64,000 nt of DNA from Paracoccus sp. MA (GCF_020990385.1 NZ_CP087597.1:1348598-1412597); one strand, 5' to 3'; positions 28,639 through 39,089 are shown, counted from the stretch's first letter. Translations and numbers: made by a program. The notes: generated by a model not told the origin, from the sequence alone.

Positions 28639-28953
28639 ATGTTCCGCAACCGCCAGAGCCTGTTTATCGCCGTCGGCCTTTTGGCCCTTGCTCCGGCTAC
28701 TCTTGCCCAGAACGCCGGGCAGGCAGCGGCACCGGCCGCCCAGGTCGCCGCCGAGCCGCCGGGCATGCTGCGCGTCGGCGACCGCCTCGACAGCGCGCGC
28801 CTGCATCAGGTGACGCGCCCCGGGCTTTACGGCATGAGCGAGGCGCCTTCCGGCAGCCGCTACGGCATCGTCGACGGCAAGCTGATCCGCTATGATCCGG
28901 AAAGCGCCCAAGTGCTGTCCATCATCCGGCAGGTGGACCGGATCATGGATTAA
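28639..28953 (+). CDS. Small secreted protein of unknown function
   Basis: 104-residue protein with a Sec signal peptide (cleavage expected after TLA-23), an Ala/Gln-rich linker and a small domain with RVGDRLDSARLHQVTRPGLYG and SRYGIVDGKLIRYDPES. The latter resembles short periplasmic domains found in Rhodobacteraceae, but I cannot name a family. Its stop overlaps the stop of the convergent recN gene by three bases (the shared TTAA region at 28950-28953). Confidence 0.7.
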   Translation: MFRNRQSLFIAVGLLALAPATLAQNAGQAAAPAAQVAAEPPGMLRVGDRLDSARLHQVTRPGLYGMSEAPSGSRYGIVDGKLIRYDPESAQVLSIIRQVDRIMD

Positions 28954-30593
28954 CCCTGCAGCAAGGCCCGCGCCGCCTCTTTCGCGGCCGGGGTGACCTC
29001 TTCCCCCGAGAGCATGCGGGCGATTTCCTCGATGCGCTGGCTGGCGGTCAGGGCGGCGACATTCGAGGTGGTCATGCCGCCCTCGACCGATTTCGCCACC
29101 CGGAAATGATGCCCGCCAAGCGCCGCCACCTGCGGGCTGTGCGTGACGACCAGCACCTGCGCACCCTCGGCCAGCCGGGCCAGGCGCCGGCCCACCGCAT
29201 CGGCGGTGGCGCCGCCGACGCCGCGGTCGATCTCGTCGAAGATCAGCACCAGCGCGTCGTTGCCGCGCGCCAGGCAGACCTTGAGCGCCAGCAGGAAGCG
29301 CGACAACTCGCCGCCCGAGGCGATGCGGTCCAGGGGTCCGGCCGGCGCGCCCGGATTGGTGGCGACGGTGAAGGCCACGGCATCGCGACCCTCGGGGCCG
29401 GGCTCGGCGCCGGAGAGCCGGGTCTCGAAAACCGCGCGCTCCATCTTCAGCGGCGCGAGCTCGGCCGCCATCGCGGCATCGAGCCGCTCGGCGGCCGTGG
29501 CGCGCTGTTGCGACAGGGCAGCCGCGGCGGCGTCATAGGCGGCGTCGGCCGCCGCCACAGCCTCGCGCAGGCGCGCCAGATCCCCCTCGCCCGCGTCGAT
29601 GCGGGACAGCCGGGCCCGCAGCGCGTCGGCGAGGCCCGCCAGGTCATCGGCCAGCACGTCATGCTTGCGCGCCAGTGCGCGCAGGGCAAACAGCCGCTCC
29701 TCGGTGGCTTCCAGGTCGCGCGGGTCGAAATCCATCGCCTCCAGCGCCGCCTCGACGCCCGAGACCGCCTCGCCCAGCTCGATCAGCGCCCGCTGCAGGG
29801 CCGCGGCGGGGGCCTCCAGCCGGCCCTCGGCGCGCTCGGCGGCGCCATCGAGCCAGCGCGCGGCGTCGAGCATGGCGCCCTCGGCCCCTTCCGACCCCAG
29901 GGCCTGCAAGGCCCGCGCCACGTCCTCGCGGATGCGCTCGGCGCCCTGCATGGCGCGGCGGCGGGTGTCCAGTTCGGCCTCCTCGCCCGGCTGCGGGGCA
30001 AGCTTGTCGATCTCGGCCACGGCATGGCGCAGGAATTCCTCCTCGCCCTTCGCCGCCGCCAGCGCCGCCTCGGCCTGCTCCAGCGCCGCGCGCGCCTCGC
30101 GGCGCGCGGCCCAGGCGGCGCGGGTCGGGCCAAGGTCAGCGCCGGCAAAGGCGTCGAGCAGCAGCCGGTGGCCGCGCGGATTCAGCAGCCCCCGGTCGTC
30201 GTGCTGGCCATGCAGCTCGACCAGCAGCTCGGAAAGCGTCCGCAGCACCTCGCCCGAGGCGCGCCGGTCGTTGATCCAGCCGGTCTTGCGCCCGTCGCCG
30301 GCATTCACGCGGCGGATGATCAGCTCGTCCGAGACCGGAAAACCCGCCTCGTCCAGCAAGCTGCGGGCGGGATGGCCGGGCGGCAGGTCGAAGACTGCCG
30401 TGACCTCGCCCTGGCTCGCGCCCTGGCGCACCAGGTCGGCCCGGCCGCGCCAGCCCAGCACGAAGCCCAGGCAATCGAGCAGAATCGACTTGCCCGCCCC
30501 GGTCTCGCCGGTCAGCACGTTCAGGCCCGGCCGGAACGCCAGTTCCAGCCGGTCGATCAGCAGCATGTCTCGGATTTCAAGCGAAAGCAGCAT
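28950..30593 (-). CDS. recN: DNA repair protein RecN
   Basis: 547-residue SMC-like ATPase used in double-strand break repair. Walker A GETGAGKS is at 29-36, followed by a long coiled-coil region of Ala/Glu/Arg-rich helices (about 150-380), then the C-terminal half with the signature segment ASGGELSRFLLALK and Walker B VLIFDEIDRGVGG. Start taken at the ATG 30593; a GTG codon directly before it is also possible. It is the last gene of the cluster led by ftsW and lies 33 bases after bamD. Confidence 0.96.
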   Translation of the reverse strand: MLLSLEIRDMLLIDRLELAFRPGLNVLTGETGAGKSILLDCLGFVLGWRGRADLVRQGASQGEVTAVFDLPPGHPARSLLDEAGFPVSDELIIRRVNAGDGRKTGWINDRRASGEVLRTLSELLVELHGQHDDRGLLNPRGHRLLLDAFAGADLGPTRAAWAARREARAALEQAEAALAAAKGEEEFLRHAVAEIDKLAPQPGEEAELDTRRRAMQGAERIREDVARALQALGSEGAEGAMLDAARWLDGAAERAEGRLEAPAAALQRALIELGEAVSGVEAALEAMDFDPRDLEATEERLFALRALARKHDVLADDLAGLADALRARLSRIDAGEGDLARLREAVAAADAAYDAAAAALSQQRATAAERLDAAMAAELAPLKMERAVFETRLSGAEPGPEGRDAVAFTVATNPGAPAGPLDRIASGGELSRFLLALKVCLARGNDALVLIFDEIDRGVGGATADAVGRRLARLAEGAQVLVVTHSPQVAALGGHHFRVAKSVEGGMTTSNVAALTASQRIEEIARMLSGEEVTPAAKEAARALLQG

Positions 30594-30626
30594 CACCCCA
30601 CCCGTAGGGCGCGCTTCAGCGCACCC

Positions 30627-31469
30627 TCACAGCCATTTGCCCTGGATGACCTGGCGATAGACGCGGGTCAGCCAACTGTCGCCGCGCGCCTCGGGCTGCA
30701 ACCCATGGCCGCGCAGCTGCGCATAGGCGTCCTGATAGAAGGGCGAGGAGCGGAAATTGTGGCCCAGGATCGCCCCCGCCGTCTGCGCCTGATCGTTCAG
30801 GCCAAGCGCCAGATAGGCCTCGACCAGCCGCATCAGCGCCTCGGGCGTGTGGGTGGTGGTCTGGAACTCCTCGACCACCACGCGGAAGCGGTTGATCGCC
30901 GCGGTGTAATGGCCGCGCTTCAGATAGTAGCGGCCGATCTCCATCTCCTTGGCGGCGAGATGGTCGAAGGCCAGATCGAATTTCAGGATGGCCGAACGGG
31001 CGTATTCCGTATCGGGATATTGCTCGATCACCTCGCGCAGCGATTGCAGCGCCTGGAAGGTCAGGCCCTGGTCGCGGCCGATCTCGTCGATCTGGTCGTA
31101 GTAGGAAAGCGCCAGCAGGTATTTCGCATAGGCCGCATCCTCATCGCCCGGATAGGTGTCGATGAAACGCTGCGCCGCGCCGCGCGCCTCTTCGTAGTCG
31201 CGGGCGCGGTGATGGGAATAGGCCTGCATGATCAGCGCGCGCTTGGCCCATTCGGAATAGGGATAGAGCCGCTCGACCTCGGTGAAATACTTCACCGCAT
31301 CCTTCGGCTTGCGCGTGTTCTCAAGCTCGTATTCGCCGCGCTTGTAGATTTCCTCGGCGGTGAAATTCTCGAATGATTCGGGCTGATTGCCCGAGCCGCC
31401 GCCACAGCCCGCCAGAAGGCCCAACGACAGCACAGCCGCGACCAAGGAACCCGATCTGATGCCTGTCAT
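30627..31469 (-). CDS. bamD: Outer membrane assembly lipoprotein BamD (ComL)
   Basis: 280-residue lipoprotein: signal peptide with lipobox LLAGC and acylated C22, then five TPR-like repeats (for example AVKYFTEVERLYPYSEWAKRA and AQRFIDTYPGDEDAAYAKYL, about 60-230). It forms the essential core of the Bam complex with BamA for insertion of outer-membrane proteins. The position after lpxC and before recN is conserved in alphaproteobacteria. Confidence 0.94.
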   Translation of the reverse strand: MTGIRSGSLVAAVLSLGLLAGCGGGSGNQPESFENFTAEEIYKRGEYELENTRKPKDAVKYFTEVERLYPYSEWAKRALIMQAYSHHRARDYEEARGAAQRFIDTYPGDEDAAYAKYLLALSYYDQIDEIGRDQGLTFQALQSLREVIEQYPDTEYARSAILKFDLAFDHLAAKEMEIGRYYLKRGHYTAAINRFRVVVEEFQTTTHTPEALMRLVEAYLALGLNDQAQTAGAILGHNFRSSPFYQDAYAQLRGHGLQPEARGDSWLTRVYRQVIQGKWL

Positions 31470-31599
31470 TCCACCCTGCCCGTCAGAAATTCATGCCGCC
31501 GCACGGGCGGAAAGGCCCGCGCGGCCCGGTCGTCCTAGCACAGAAAATCGGGCTGCGCAAAATGCCAAAACCGCAAAAGCGGCGGCATGCCCGTCACCT

Positions 31600-32541
31600 T
31601 CAGGCGACGGCCAGCTGACGGGGGCGGGGCGCAAGGCGCGCGGCCGAGGCCAGCACCCCGGCGCCGGGCAGGCGGCTTTCCATCGCCGGGGTCAGCGTGA
31701 CCCATTCCCAGGCATCGGGCTGGGCGAAAAGCGCGCGCAGCAGCTTGTTGGTCATGGCATGCCCGGCGCGATGGCCGGTATAGCGCGCCAGCAGCGGCGC
31801 ACCGGCCAGCGCCAGGTCGCCCACCGCGTCCAGCATCTTGTGGCGCACCGCCTCGTCGCGGTGGCGCAACCCGCCGGGCGAGAGCACCTTGTCGCCATCG
31901 ACAACCACGGCGTTCAGATAGGTGCCGCCAAGCGCCAGGCCGTTCCGCTGCATCTGCACCACATCGGCCTGGCGGCAGAAGGTGCGGCTGTCCATCAGCT
32001 CGTGCACGAAACTGCCATTGGCCATGTCGAGGCGCTTTTCCTGGTGGCCGATCGCCGCATCCGCGAAGTCGATGTCGAAATGGATCTCCAGGTGGTCGGC
32101 GGGCGACAGGCGGGCGAAGGCCTCGCCCTGCTGTACCTCGACCTCGCGCAGCACGCGGATGGCGCGCAAGGGCGCACCGGGCTGCTGGCGCAGGCCGGCC
32201 TCGAGGATACCCTGGACGAAGGGAGCCGAGGAACCGTCGAGGATCGGCACTTCCGGCCCGTTCACCTCGACCACGGCATTGTTGATGCCGGTGCCGGCCA
32301 GCGCGGCCATCACATGCTCGACCGTCGAGACGGTGGCGCCGCGGCCGTTGTCCAGCAGCGTGCAGAGCTGCGAGGGCGTGACGTGATCCCAATGCGCCGG
32401 AATACGCGCGCGGCCCAGATCGGTGCGCACGAAGACGATGCCGTGATCGGCGGGCGCCGGCAGGATCGCCAGGCGCACGGCCGCACCCGAATGCAGCCCG
32501 ACGCCGCGGAACTGGGCTTTCTGAGCGATGGTGGTCTGCAT
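31600..32541 (-). CDS. lpxC: UDP-3-O-acyl-N-acetylglucosamine deacetylase
   Basis: 313-residue zinc amidase for the committed step of lipid A synthesis. Zinc ligands are H76 in VEHVMAAL and the HKMLD histidine with its aspartate; HRAGHAMTNK carries the catalytic histidine. The start at 32541 (MQTTIAQKAQF) fits the family's N-terminus; an in-frame start 51 bases earlier is less likely. It follows ftsZ but is separated from it by a terminator and a candidate promoter. Confidence 0.96.
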   Translation of the reverse strand: MQTTIAQKAQFRGVGLHSGAAVRLAILPAPADHGIVFVRTDLGRARIPAHWDHVTPSQLCTLLDNGRGATVSTVEHVMAALAGTGINNAVVEVNGPEVPILDGSSAPFVQGILEAGLRQQPGAPLRAIRVLREVEVQQGEAFARLSPADHLEIHFDIDFADAAIGHQEKRLDMANGSFVHELMDSRTFCRQADVVQMQRNGLALGGTYLNAVVVDGDKVLSPGGLRHRDEAVRHKMLDAVGDLALAGAPLLARYTGHRAGHAMTNKLLRALFAQPDAWEWVTLTPAMESRLPGAGVLASAARLAPRPRQLAVA

Positions 32542-32630
32542 GGTCTTGCCTGCCGCTTGCTGTGAACTTTCGTTGGCCGCGGGCGTGGCCACGGCGTGAA
32601 GCTCAGTTAGGCATGCCAGAGCGATTGCTC

Positions 32631-32659
32631 AATTAACGTTTTGTAACGGGGTGAAACAA
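32631..32659 (-). promoter_or_regulatory. Candidate lpxC promoter
   Basis: On the minus strand TTGTTT (32654-32659) and TTAATT (32631-32636) are 17 bases apart, between the ftsZ terminator and lpxC, and would start RNA about 85 bases before the lpxC ATG. The stretch is unusually A/T-rich for this chromosome. Moderate match only. Confidence 0.4.
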
Positions 32660-32708
32660 TCGCCGCGGCGCAGCATCGGCAGCCGCAGGACTGCCTGCAA
32701 GAGATTGA

Positions 32709-32743
32709 TCCCAAAAGGGAAAAGGACCGCCTTGGCGGTCCCT
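32709..32743 (-). terminator. Intrinsic terminator after ftsZ
   Basis: On the minus strand GGACCGCC pairs with GGCGGTCC (arms 32734-32741 and 32724-32731) with a two-base loop that opens to four, followed by TTTTCCCTTTT. It lies 35 bases after the ftsZ stop and separates the division genes from lpxC. Confidence 0.85.
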
Positions 32744-32775
32744 TCCAATTCCGGGGCTGAAATAATGTGATCGGC

Positions 32776-34416
32776 TTAGTTCGCCTGGCGGCGCAGGAAA
32801 GCCGGGATCTCGACATTGTCGCCGGCCCGGTCGGGGCTGGCCAGATCGTCGAAACCGGCGTCGAAGCCGCTGCGGTTGCGGGTCGCGACGCGCTCGTTCA
32901 CGCGCTCGGCGATGGTCGAGGGCGCCGGCTTCTCGGCCTGCTCGCCATGGCCCGAGATGCGCTCCAGCATGCGGCTCAGCCCGCCCATGCGACCCTGGGC
33001 CCGGCCCTGCTCGGCGGGCTGCTGCTGGGCGGCGCGGTTCTGGGCGGTGGCCTGACGCTCGGGCGCCTTCTGCACCGCGGCGGCCAGCCGCTGCATGACC
33101 GCATCCGAAGGCGTGCCGGCCGGGGCTTGCGGACGGCGGGTCGGGGCGACGAAGCCGCCGGCATCGCCGTTCAGCGCATCGCCTTGCGCGGCGGGTGCGG
33201 ACGGCTGGCGCAGGTCGGGCTGATAGGCCGGGCGAGGCATGTCGTCCTCGTCGTAGCGCGCCGCCGGGGCGGCGGGCTGCGGACGCGCGACCGGCGCGGC
33301 GGCCGGTTGCGGCGCGGCCTCGGCCAGGGGCGCGGTGCGGCGCGGCGGCACCGGCAGCTCGTCCTCGACCGACTTTTGCGCCACGGGCGGGTGCTGGGTC
33401 AGCGGCTCTTTCATGCCACGGCGCGGCACGGGCAGTTCGGCCGCCGAGGCGTCGATGCCGGTGGCCACCACCGAGACGCGGATCGAGCCTTCCATCGACG
33501 GGTCCAGCGTCGAGCCGACGATGATGTTGGCGTCGGGATCGACCTTCTCGCGGATTTTCTCGGCTGCCTCGTCCATCTCGAACAGGGTCAGGTCGTAGCC
33601 GCCGGTGATGTTGATCAGCACGCCCTTGGCGCCGTTCAGGCTGATCTCGTCCAGCAGCGGGTTGGCGATGGCCTTCTCGGCCGCCTGCACGGCGCGGTTC
33701 TCGCCCGAGGCCTCGCCGGTGCCCATCATCGCCTTGCCCATCTCGTCCATCACCGCGCGCACGTCGGCGAAGTCGAGGTTGATCAGGCCCGGGCGCACCA
33801 TCAGGTCGGTCACGCCCTTGACGCCCTGGTAGAGCACGTCGTCGGCCATGGCGAAGGCTTCGGTGAAGGTGGTCTTTTCGTTGGCCAGCCGGAACAGGTT
33901 CTGGTTCGGGATGATGATCAGCGTGTCCACGACCTTCTGCAGGGCCTCGACGCCCTCTTCGGCCTGGCGCATGCGCTTGGTGCCCTCGAACTGGAAGGGC
34001 TTGGTCACGACGCCGACGGTCAGGATGCCCATCTCGCGCGCGGCCTGGGCGATGATCGGCGCGGCGCCGGTGCCGGTGCCGCCGCCCATGCCGGCGGTGA
34101 TGAAGCACATATGCGCGCCCATCAGGTGATCGACGATATCCTCGATGGTTTCCTCGGCGGCCTTGGCGCCGATCGAGGGCTTGGCGCCGGCGCCCAGCCC
34201 CTCGGTCACCTTGGGACCGATCTGGATGCGGCTTTCGGCCTTCGAGGACTGCAGCGCCTGGGCATCGGTATTCGCCACGACGAATTCGACGCCCTCCAGC
34301 TGCTTGTCGATCATGTTGTTGACCGCATTGCCACCCGCACCACCGACGCCGAAGACGGTGATGCGCGGCTTCAGTTCCTGGTCATCATTCAGCATCAGGT
34401 GGATCTGCCGTTCCAT
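32776..34416 (-). CDS. ftsZ: Cell division protein FtsZ
   Basis: 546-residue tubulin-like GTPase that forms the division ring. The tubulin signature GGGTGTG is at 111-117, the T7 loop [11 protein letters not shown] near 205, and the conserved C-terminal peptide [10 protein letters not shown], which binds FtsA, ends the protein. Between the GTPase core (to about 320) and that peptide lies an unusually long Pro/Ala/Gln-rich linker of about 200 residues, common in alphaproteobacteria. It follows ftsA after 216 bases that carry a large palindrome. Confidence 0.98.
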   Translation of the reverse strand: MERQIHLMLNDDQELKPRITVFGVGGAGGNAVNNMIDKQLEGVEFVVANTDAQALQSSKAESRIQIGPKVTEGLGAGAKPSIGAKAAEETIEDIVDHLMGAHMCFITAGMGGGTGTGAAPIIAQAAREMGILTVGVVTKPFQFEGTKRMRQAEEGVEALQKVVDTLIIIPNQNLFRLANEKTTFTEAFAMADDVLYQGVKGVTDLMVRPGLINLDFADVRAVMDEMGKAMMGTGEASGENRAVQAAEKAIANPLLDEISLNGAKGVLINITGGYDLTLFEMDEAAEKIREKVDPDANIIVGSTLDPSMEGSIRVSVVATGIDASAAELPVPRRGMKEPLTQHPPVAQKSVEDELPVPPRRTAPLAEAAPQPAAAPVARPQPAAPAARYDEDDMPRPAYQPDLRQPSAPAAQGDALNGDAGGFVAPTRRPQAPAGTPSDAVMQRLAAAVQKAPERQATAQNRAAQQQPAEQGRAQGRMGGLSRMLERISGHGEQAEKPAPSTIAERVNERVATRNRSGFDAGFDDLASPDRAGDNVEIPAFLRRQAN

Positions 34417-34586
34417 GTCTCGCCTGCCTTATGTTTGCGCCGGACATGTGCGCAGTCCGGTCGAATCCCCTATGCGGGCAGCCTAGCCAGATTCGCCCCC
34501 AGCGTCACCCGAAAAACACAGTTGACCCACCAAATATGGCGGTCAGAGCTGCTATTCTCGGCGGTATCTTGCCCATTCTCCACCAT

Positions 34587-34612
34587 GTGGTGTGGACACC
34601 GGTCCACACCAC
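34587..34612. promoter_or_regulatory. 26-bp palindrome between ftsA and ftsZ
   Basis: GTGGTGTGGAC (34587-34597) and GTCCACACCAC (34602-34612) are perfect 11-bp arms around ACCG, whose centre ACCGGT is also symmetric. It lies 21 bases downstream of the ftsA stop on the coding (minus) strand and about 170 bases before ftsZ. No T-run follows. It could be an operator for ftsZ or an RNA hairpin at the ftsA 3' end. Confidence 0.6.
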
Positions 34613-34632
34613 CGCATCCGGGTTCCGCTCGC

Positions 34633-35967
34633 CTACCAGTTGTTGCGGAACCAGCGATAGGCCCGGCGCAGGCTGCGCGCCGGGTAATGTTCGGCGGGCA
34701 TGTCGAAATCCCACCATTCGTCCTGCGGATGCGCCGTCAGCAGGGCCAGCCCGATGGCCGAGGAAAAGCCCGGCGCGGTGGCGTTATGCGGCAGGCCCTG
34801 GATGCGCAGCGGCCGGCCGATGCGCACGCTTTGCCCCAGCATGCGCGAGGCCAGCACGTCCAGCCCCGGGATCTGGCTGCCGCCGCCGGTCAGCACGATC
34901 TGGCGCGAGGGCATGCAGTCGAAGCCCGCCGCATCCAGGATCTCGCCCACCTTTTCCAGGATCTCCTCGACCCGCGGGCGCATGATGCCGATCAGGTCGG
35001 CGCGGCTGACGCTGCGGCGGTCCGTTTCCCAGTCGCCGGTTTCGCCGCCCAGCTCGATCATCTCGCGGTCGTCGCGGCCGGTGGCCTCCAGCCCGCCATG
35101 CAGGGTCTTGAGCCGCTCGGCCACGGCATGGCTGACCCGCAACCCCTTGGCGATGTCCTGGGTGATCAGCTCGCCCCCGACACGGACAGCATCGGCGAAG
35201 ATCATGTGCTTCTTGATGAAGACCGAAACCCCGGTCGTGCCGCCGCCCAGGTCGATGCAGGCGGCGCCCAGTTCCTGCTCGTCCTCGACCAGCGCGGCAA
35301 GGCCCGAGGCGTAGGAGGCCGAGGCCACCCCCGCCAGCTCCATGTCGCAGCGCCGGATGCAATGCACCAAGTTGCCGGCCGCGTCGCCGTCGATGGTCAG
35401 CACATGCATGTCGCAGGCCAGCCGGCCGCCCGACTGGTCGCGCGGATCCGAAAGCCCCGAGCGGCCGTCCAGGGCGAAGTTCACCGGCTGGGCGTGCAGC
35501 ACCTCGCGGCCACGGCCGAAATCGGGCACGTCGCAGGCGGCCAGCACGCGGGCCACGTCGCCCTCGCCCACCTTGCCGGCGGGCAGCACGATCTCTCCCG
35601 CCAGGCCGTAGCTTGCCGGGCGCGCGCCCGAGATGCAGGCGATGACATGATCGACGCGCACGCCCGCGACCTTCTGCGCCGACTGGATCACGGTGCGGAT
35701 GGCGCGCTCGGTCTCGGCCATGGTCTCGATCTCGCCGTAGCGCATGCCGCGCGAGCGGGTGGTGGCGGTGCCGATGACGCGGAAATTCGACTGGCCGGCC
35801 ATGGGGCCGACCCCGTCCGTCTCGCGGAACTGGCTGGGACCGTCGAATTGCAGGACCAGGCAGGCGATCTTCGAGGTGCCGATGTCCAGAACCGCGATGA
35901 CCCCGCGCTGCATGGCCTGGCGGCGCATGTTCCGCATCGCCCGCTGGCCCTGATACAGATCCTTCAT
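34633..35967 (-). CDS. ftsA: Cell division protein FtsA
   Basis: 444-residue actin-like protein that tethers FtsZ to the membrane. The phosphate-1 segment VLDIGTSKIACLV starts near residue 27, the 1C domain follows, and ACIDLGGGTTGVSVF is phosphate-2. The C-terminal amphipathic helix (YPARSLRRAYRWFRNNW) is the membrane-targeting sequence. It starts 21 bases after the ftsQ stop. Confidence 0.96.
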   Translation of the reverse strand: MKDLYQGQRAMRNMRRQAMQRGVIAVLDIGTSKIACLVLQFDGPSQFRETDGVGPMAGQSNFRVIGTATTRSRGMRYGEIETMAETERAIRTVIQSAQKVAGVRVDHVIACISGARPASYGLAGEIVLPAGKVGEGDVARVLAACDVPDFGRGREVLHAQPVNFALDGRSGLSDPRDQSGGRLACDMHVLTIDGDAAGNLVHCIRRCDMELAGVASASYASGLAALVEDEQELGAACIDLGGGTTGVSVFIKKHMIFADAVRVGGELITQDIAKGLRVSHAVAERLKTLHGGLEATGRDDREMIELGGETGDWETDRRSVSRADLIGIMRPRVEEILEKVGEILDAAGFDCMPSRQIVLTGGGSQIPGLDVLASRMLGQSVRIGRPLRIQGLPHNATAPGFSSAIGLALLTAHPQDEWWDFDMPAEHYPARSLRRAYRWFRNNW

Positions 35968-35988
35968 ATCCGCTGACTCCCCAAGCTG

Positions 35989-37011
35989 TTAACCGCTCTT
36001 CTTCGTGCTTTTGCCGGTCTTGCCCGCCGTCGCCTCCGGCTTGACCGGCAATCCGTCCGGACCAAGCTCGGGCTGGCCGCGGGCGCGGCGGATGGCGTTC
36101 TGCGCCTCCAGCCCCAGCCGGACCACCGGACGCGCCTCCTGCCGCAGGTCGACGACCGAGATGTCGCGGTCCAGCATGTGCAGGGCGCGGTCCAGCGCGA
36201 TGGCGCGCTCCAGCGCCTGAAGCGCCTTGTCCTCGGGCAGCTGGATGCGCTGACCGCGGTCCAGCACCACGTCCCAGCGCCGTTCGCCCATGCGCTCCAG
36301 CCCGCGCAGGCGCGGCAGGATGGGCCCGGAGGCATCGATCAGCGCCAGCGCCTCGCGTGCGGCGCGGTCGGCGCCCTCGCCGGCGATGATCGGCAGGTCG
36401 GTGCGCACGTCGCGCGAGGTGACCGAGGCGACCCGGTGCCCGGTCTTGTCCAGAAGCTCGATGCCGCGTCCATGGCGCCACAGCACCACCGGCACCCGCT
36501 CGGTCACCACGGCCGACAGCACGCCGCCCGGCTTGATGCGCAGCTCCACCGCCTCGACCGCATCGAGCTTCAGCACCCGCTCGCGCAGCTTTTCCAGGTC
36601 GATGTCGAAGCTCGATGCCGGCAACTCGACCGGCAGCATGGCGCGCAGCCCCTTGTCCACCGCCGGCGAGGCGCCCTCGATGGTCATCATCTTGACCATG
36701 AATTCGTCGCGGTGCTGGATGCGGTCCACGATGGCGTCGATGCCGCCGGTCAGATTGGCGCGGCGGGTGTCGTCCGACAGCCAGATCCCCGCCACCAGCG
36801 CCGCCAGAAAGGCGGGCAGGCCGACATGCACCAGCCGGCGCACGATGGGCCGCAGCATCATCCGGTTCAGCCGATAGGCCAGCCGCGAAGGCGCCGGGTC
36901 CCTGCGCGGCGCGCGCGCCGCCACCGGCGCCGGGCGCGCGGGCGCGGGGCGCGTCGGGGCCGGGCGCCCGCCGTCGCCCTGTCCGCGGTGGAAGGGGTTC
37001 AGGCCCTGCAT
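35989..37011 (-). CDS. ftsQ: Cell division protein FtsQ
   Basis: 340-residue bitopic protein: a cytoplasmic N-terminus rich in Pro/Arg (to about 55), one membrane helix near 60-78 ([19 protein letters not shown]), a POTRA domain (about 90-165) and the FtsQ beta domain. It recruits FtsL/FtsB to the division site. The start overlaps the end of ddl by 13 bases. The C-terminal tail is Lys/Thr-rich ([10 protein letters not shown]). Confidence 0.93.
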   Translation of the reverse strand: MQGLNPFHRGQGDGGRPAPTRPAPARPAPVAARAPRRDPAPSRLAYRLNRMMLRPIVRRLVHVGLPAFLAALVAGIWLSDDTRRANLTGGIDAIVDRIQHRDEFMVKMMTIEGASPAVDKGLRAMLPVELPASSFDIDLEKLRERVLKLDAVEAVELRIKPGGVLSAVVTERVPVVLWRHGRGIELLDKTGHRVASVTSRDVRTDLPIIAGEGADRAAREALALIDASGPILPRLRGLERMGERRWDVVLDRGQRIQLPEDKALQALERAIALDRALHMLDRDISVVDLRQEARPVVRLGLEAQNAIRRARGQPELGPDGLPVKPEATAGKTGKSTKKSG

Positions 37012-37922
37012 AGCGCCTCCTCGACGATCCAGCGGCAGAGCGCGGGGAAATCCATGCCGGCATGCGCCGCCTGCTCGGGGGCAAGCGAGGTGGGGGTCAT
37101 GCCGGGCTGGGTGTTCACTTCCAGGATGATCAGCCCGGCCAGCCCGCGGCTTTCATCCCAGCGGAAATCGGTTCGGGTCAGTCCCCGGCATCCCAGCGCC
37201 TGATGCGCCCGCACCGCCTGCTCGCGGCAGGCGGCGGCGATCTCGTCGGGGATCGCGGCCGGGATCACATGGGTCGAGCCGCCGGGCTTGTATTTGGCGT
37301 CGTAGTCATACCAGCCCTTGGTCACGATCTCGGTCACGCCAAGCGCGCGGTCGCCCAGCACCGCCACGGTCAGCTCGCGGCCCGGCGCATAGGTTTCGAC
37401 CATGACCCGGGCCGGCATCTGCGGGGAAAGCTGCGGCGGGCCGTTCGCGGCCTCGTGCACGATATAGACCCCGACCGAAGAGCCCTCGTCATTCGGCTTG
37501 ACCACATAGGGCGGCGCCATGACATGGCGGGCGCGCACCTCGTCCGCATCGGCGATGAGGCTGTCCACCACCGGCAGCCCGGCCTCGCGCAGCGCCTGCT
37601 TGGCGCGGGTCTTGTCCATGGCCAGCGCCGAGGCCAGCACACCGGAATGGGTATAGCGCCAGCCCAGCCATTCCAGCAGGCCCTGCACGCAGCCGTCCTC
37701 GCCCCAGCGGCCGTGCAGGGCGTTGAAGACCACATCCGGTGCATGCTCGGCCAGACGCGCGGGCAGATCCCTGCCCGCGTCCAATTCGACGACTTCATAG
37801 CCCGCCTGCCGCAGCGCAATCGCGCATTCACGCCCCGACGAAAGCGACACCTCGCGCTCGGCCGAGGGTCCGCCCATCAGGACCACGACTTTCGGGGCTG
37901 TCCTGCTCGACCTGCCCGCCAA
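36999..37922 (-). CDS. ddl: D-alanine--D-alanine ligase
   Basis: 307-residue ATP-grasp enzyme that makes the D-Ala-D-Ala dipeptide for peptidoglycan. [17 protein letters not shown] (about 14-30) is the family N-terminal signature, with E23 and S29 equivalents present, and the late RTDFRWDE and [11 protein letters not shown] segments carry the magnesium ligands. The start is a TTG at 37922 with an AAGAGG ribosome site; no in-frame ATG precedes the conserved region. Confidence 0.95.
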   Translation of the reverse strand: MAGRSSRTAPKVVVLMGGPSAEREVSLSSGRECAIALRQAGYEVVELDAGRDLPARLAEHAPDVVFNALHGRWGEDGCVQGLLEWLGWRYTHSGVLASALAMDKTRAKQALREAGLPVVDSLIADADEVRARHVMAPPYVVKPNDEGSSVGVYIVHEAANGPPQLSPQMPARVMVETYAPGRELTVAVLGDRALGVTEIVTKGWYDYDAKYKPGGSTHVIPAAIPDEIAAACREQAVRAHQALGCRGLTRTDFRWDESRGLAGLIILEVNTQPGMTPTSLAPEQAAHAGMDFPALCRWIVEEALCRA

Positions 37923-38052
37923 TTTCTGCCTCTTGTCCCCGGTTGATCCGGGTATTTGTCGGGTCAGGATAGCGGGTCGGGCGGAATCGCAAAAGTCCCT
38001 TTTCGCGTTCCACGCGATATTTCCGGCAATGCCGGCGGGTTACGGCCGGTTC

Positions 38053-38973
38053 CTAGGGCTGGCCTACGCGGATGACTTCCCATTGCAGCTCGTGCCCGCT
38101 GGTCTCGCGCACCTTCTGCCGCACCAGTTCGCCCAGGGCCTCCAGCTCGGCGGCGGTGGCGCCGCCGGCATTGAGCAGGAAATTCGGATGCTTTTCCGAC
38201 ATCTGCGCCCCGCCCAGGCGGTGGCCGCGCAGGCCGGCGGCATCGATCAGCGACCAGGCCTTCAATTCGTGGCTGTCATCCGCCCGCCCGGTCGAGGAAA
38301 AGCCGGCCGGGTTGCGGAAGGTCGAACCGGCGCTGCGGTCCCGGGTCGGCTGGCTGGCGTCGCGACGCGCCAGCTGCTCCTCCATCCGCGCGGCCAGCTC
38401 GGCGGGATCGCCCGGCTCGGCGCGGAAACGGGCCTCGGTCACGACCCAGTCCTCGGGGATCTCGGAATGGCGATAGCCGAGGCGCAGGTCGGCGGCCGCG
38501 ATCTCGTGCAGGCTGCCGTCGCGGGCCACGGCACGGACCGAGATCAGGTGATCGGCGACATAGGCGCCGTAGCAGCCGGCATTCATCCGCACCGCGCCGC
38601 CGATGCTGCCGGGAATGGTGCGCAGGAAGGTCAGGTCCAGCCCCGCCTCGGCGGCGCGGCGCGCGACATGGGCATCCAGCGCGGCGGCCCCGGCGGTAAC
38701 GGTGCCGCCCTCGCAGGAGATGGCGTTGAAGCCGCGTCCCAGCCGGATCACCACGCCGCGGATGCCGCCATCGCGCACGATCAGGTTCGAACCGACGCCC
38801 ATCGGAAACACCGGCAGAGCCGGATCGAGGCTGCGCAGGAACTCGGACAGATCCCCCTCGTCCGCGGGCTGGAACAGCCAGTCGGCCGGGCCGCCGACCC
38901 GCAGCCAGGTCAGATCGGCAAGGACACGGTTCGGGGTCAGGGCGCCGCGCGGGCTGGGAAGCGTCTGGGTCAT
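38053..38973 (-). CDS. murB: UDP-N-acetylenolpyruvoylglucosamine reductase
   Basis: 306-residue FAD enzyme that reduces UDP-GlcNAc-enolpyruvate to UDP-MurNAc. The FAD-binding segments [13 protein letters not shown] and [17 protein letters not shown] and the proton-donor serine in SAGSTFRNP are visible, as is the final Glu region. In this family it normally follows murC and small membrane genes; here zinT intervenes upstream. Confidence 0.95.
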   Translation of the reverse strand: MTQTLPSPRGALTPNRVLADLTWLRVGGPADWLFQPADEGDLSEFLRSLDPALPVFPMGVGSNLIVRDGGIRGVVIRLGRGFNAISCEGGTVTAGAAALDAHVARRAAEAGLDLTFLRTIPGSIGGAVRMNAGCYGAYVADHLISVRAVARDGSLHEIAAADLRLGYRHSEIPEDWVVTEARFRAEPGDPAELAARMEEQLARRDASQPTRDRSAGSTFRNPAGFSSTGRADDSHELKAWSLIDAAGLRGHRLGGAQMSEKHPNFLLNAGGATAAELEALGELVRQKVRETSGHELQWEVIRVGQP

Positions 38974-39089
38974 GCCGCGCTCCTAATCAGCGCGGGCCGG
39001 GCCGTCAATGCGCCCGCATCCGCGCCGCCGGCATTGCGCGGCATGCCGCAAGCCGGCGGCCCCCGACGGGCCGGCGGCCTGGCCGGCGA

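Noticed and set aside
32767..35976. A 1069-codon open frame on the plus strand across ftsZ and ftsA
   Set aside because: It is the antisense shadow of the two division genes; composition is His/Arg/Gly-rich and no domain is recognisable. Such frames are expected in GC-rich DNA.
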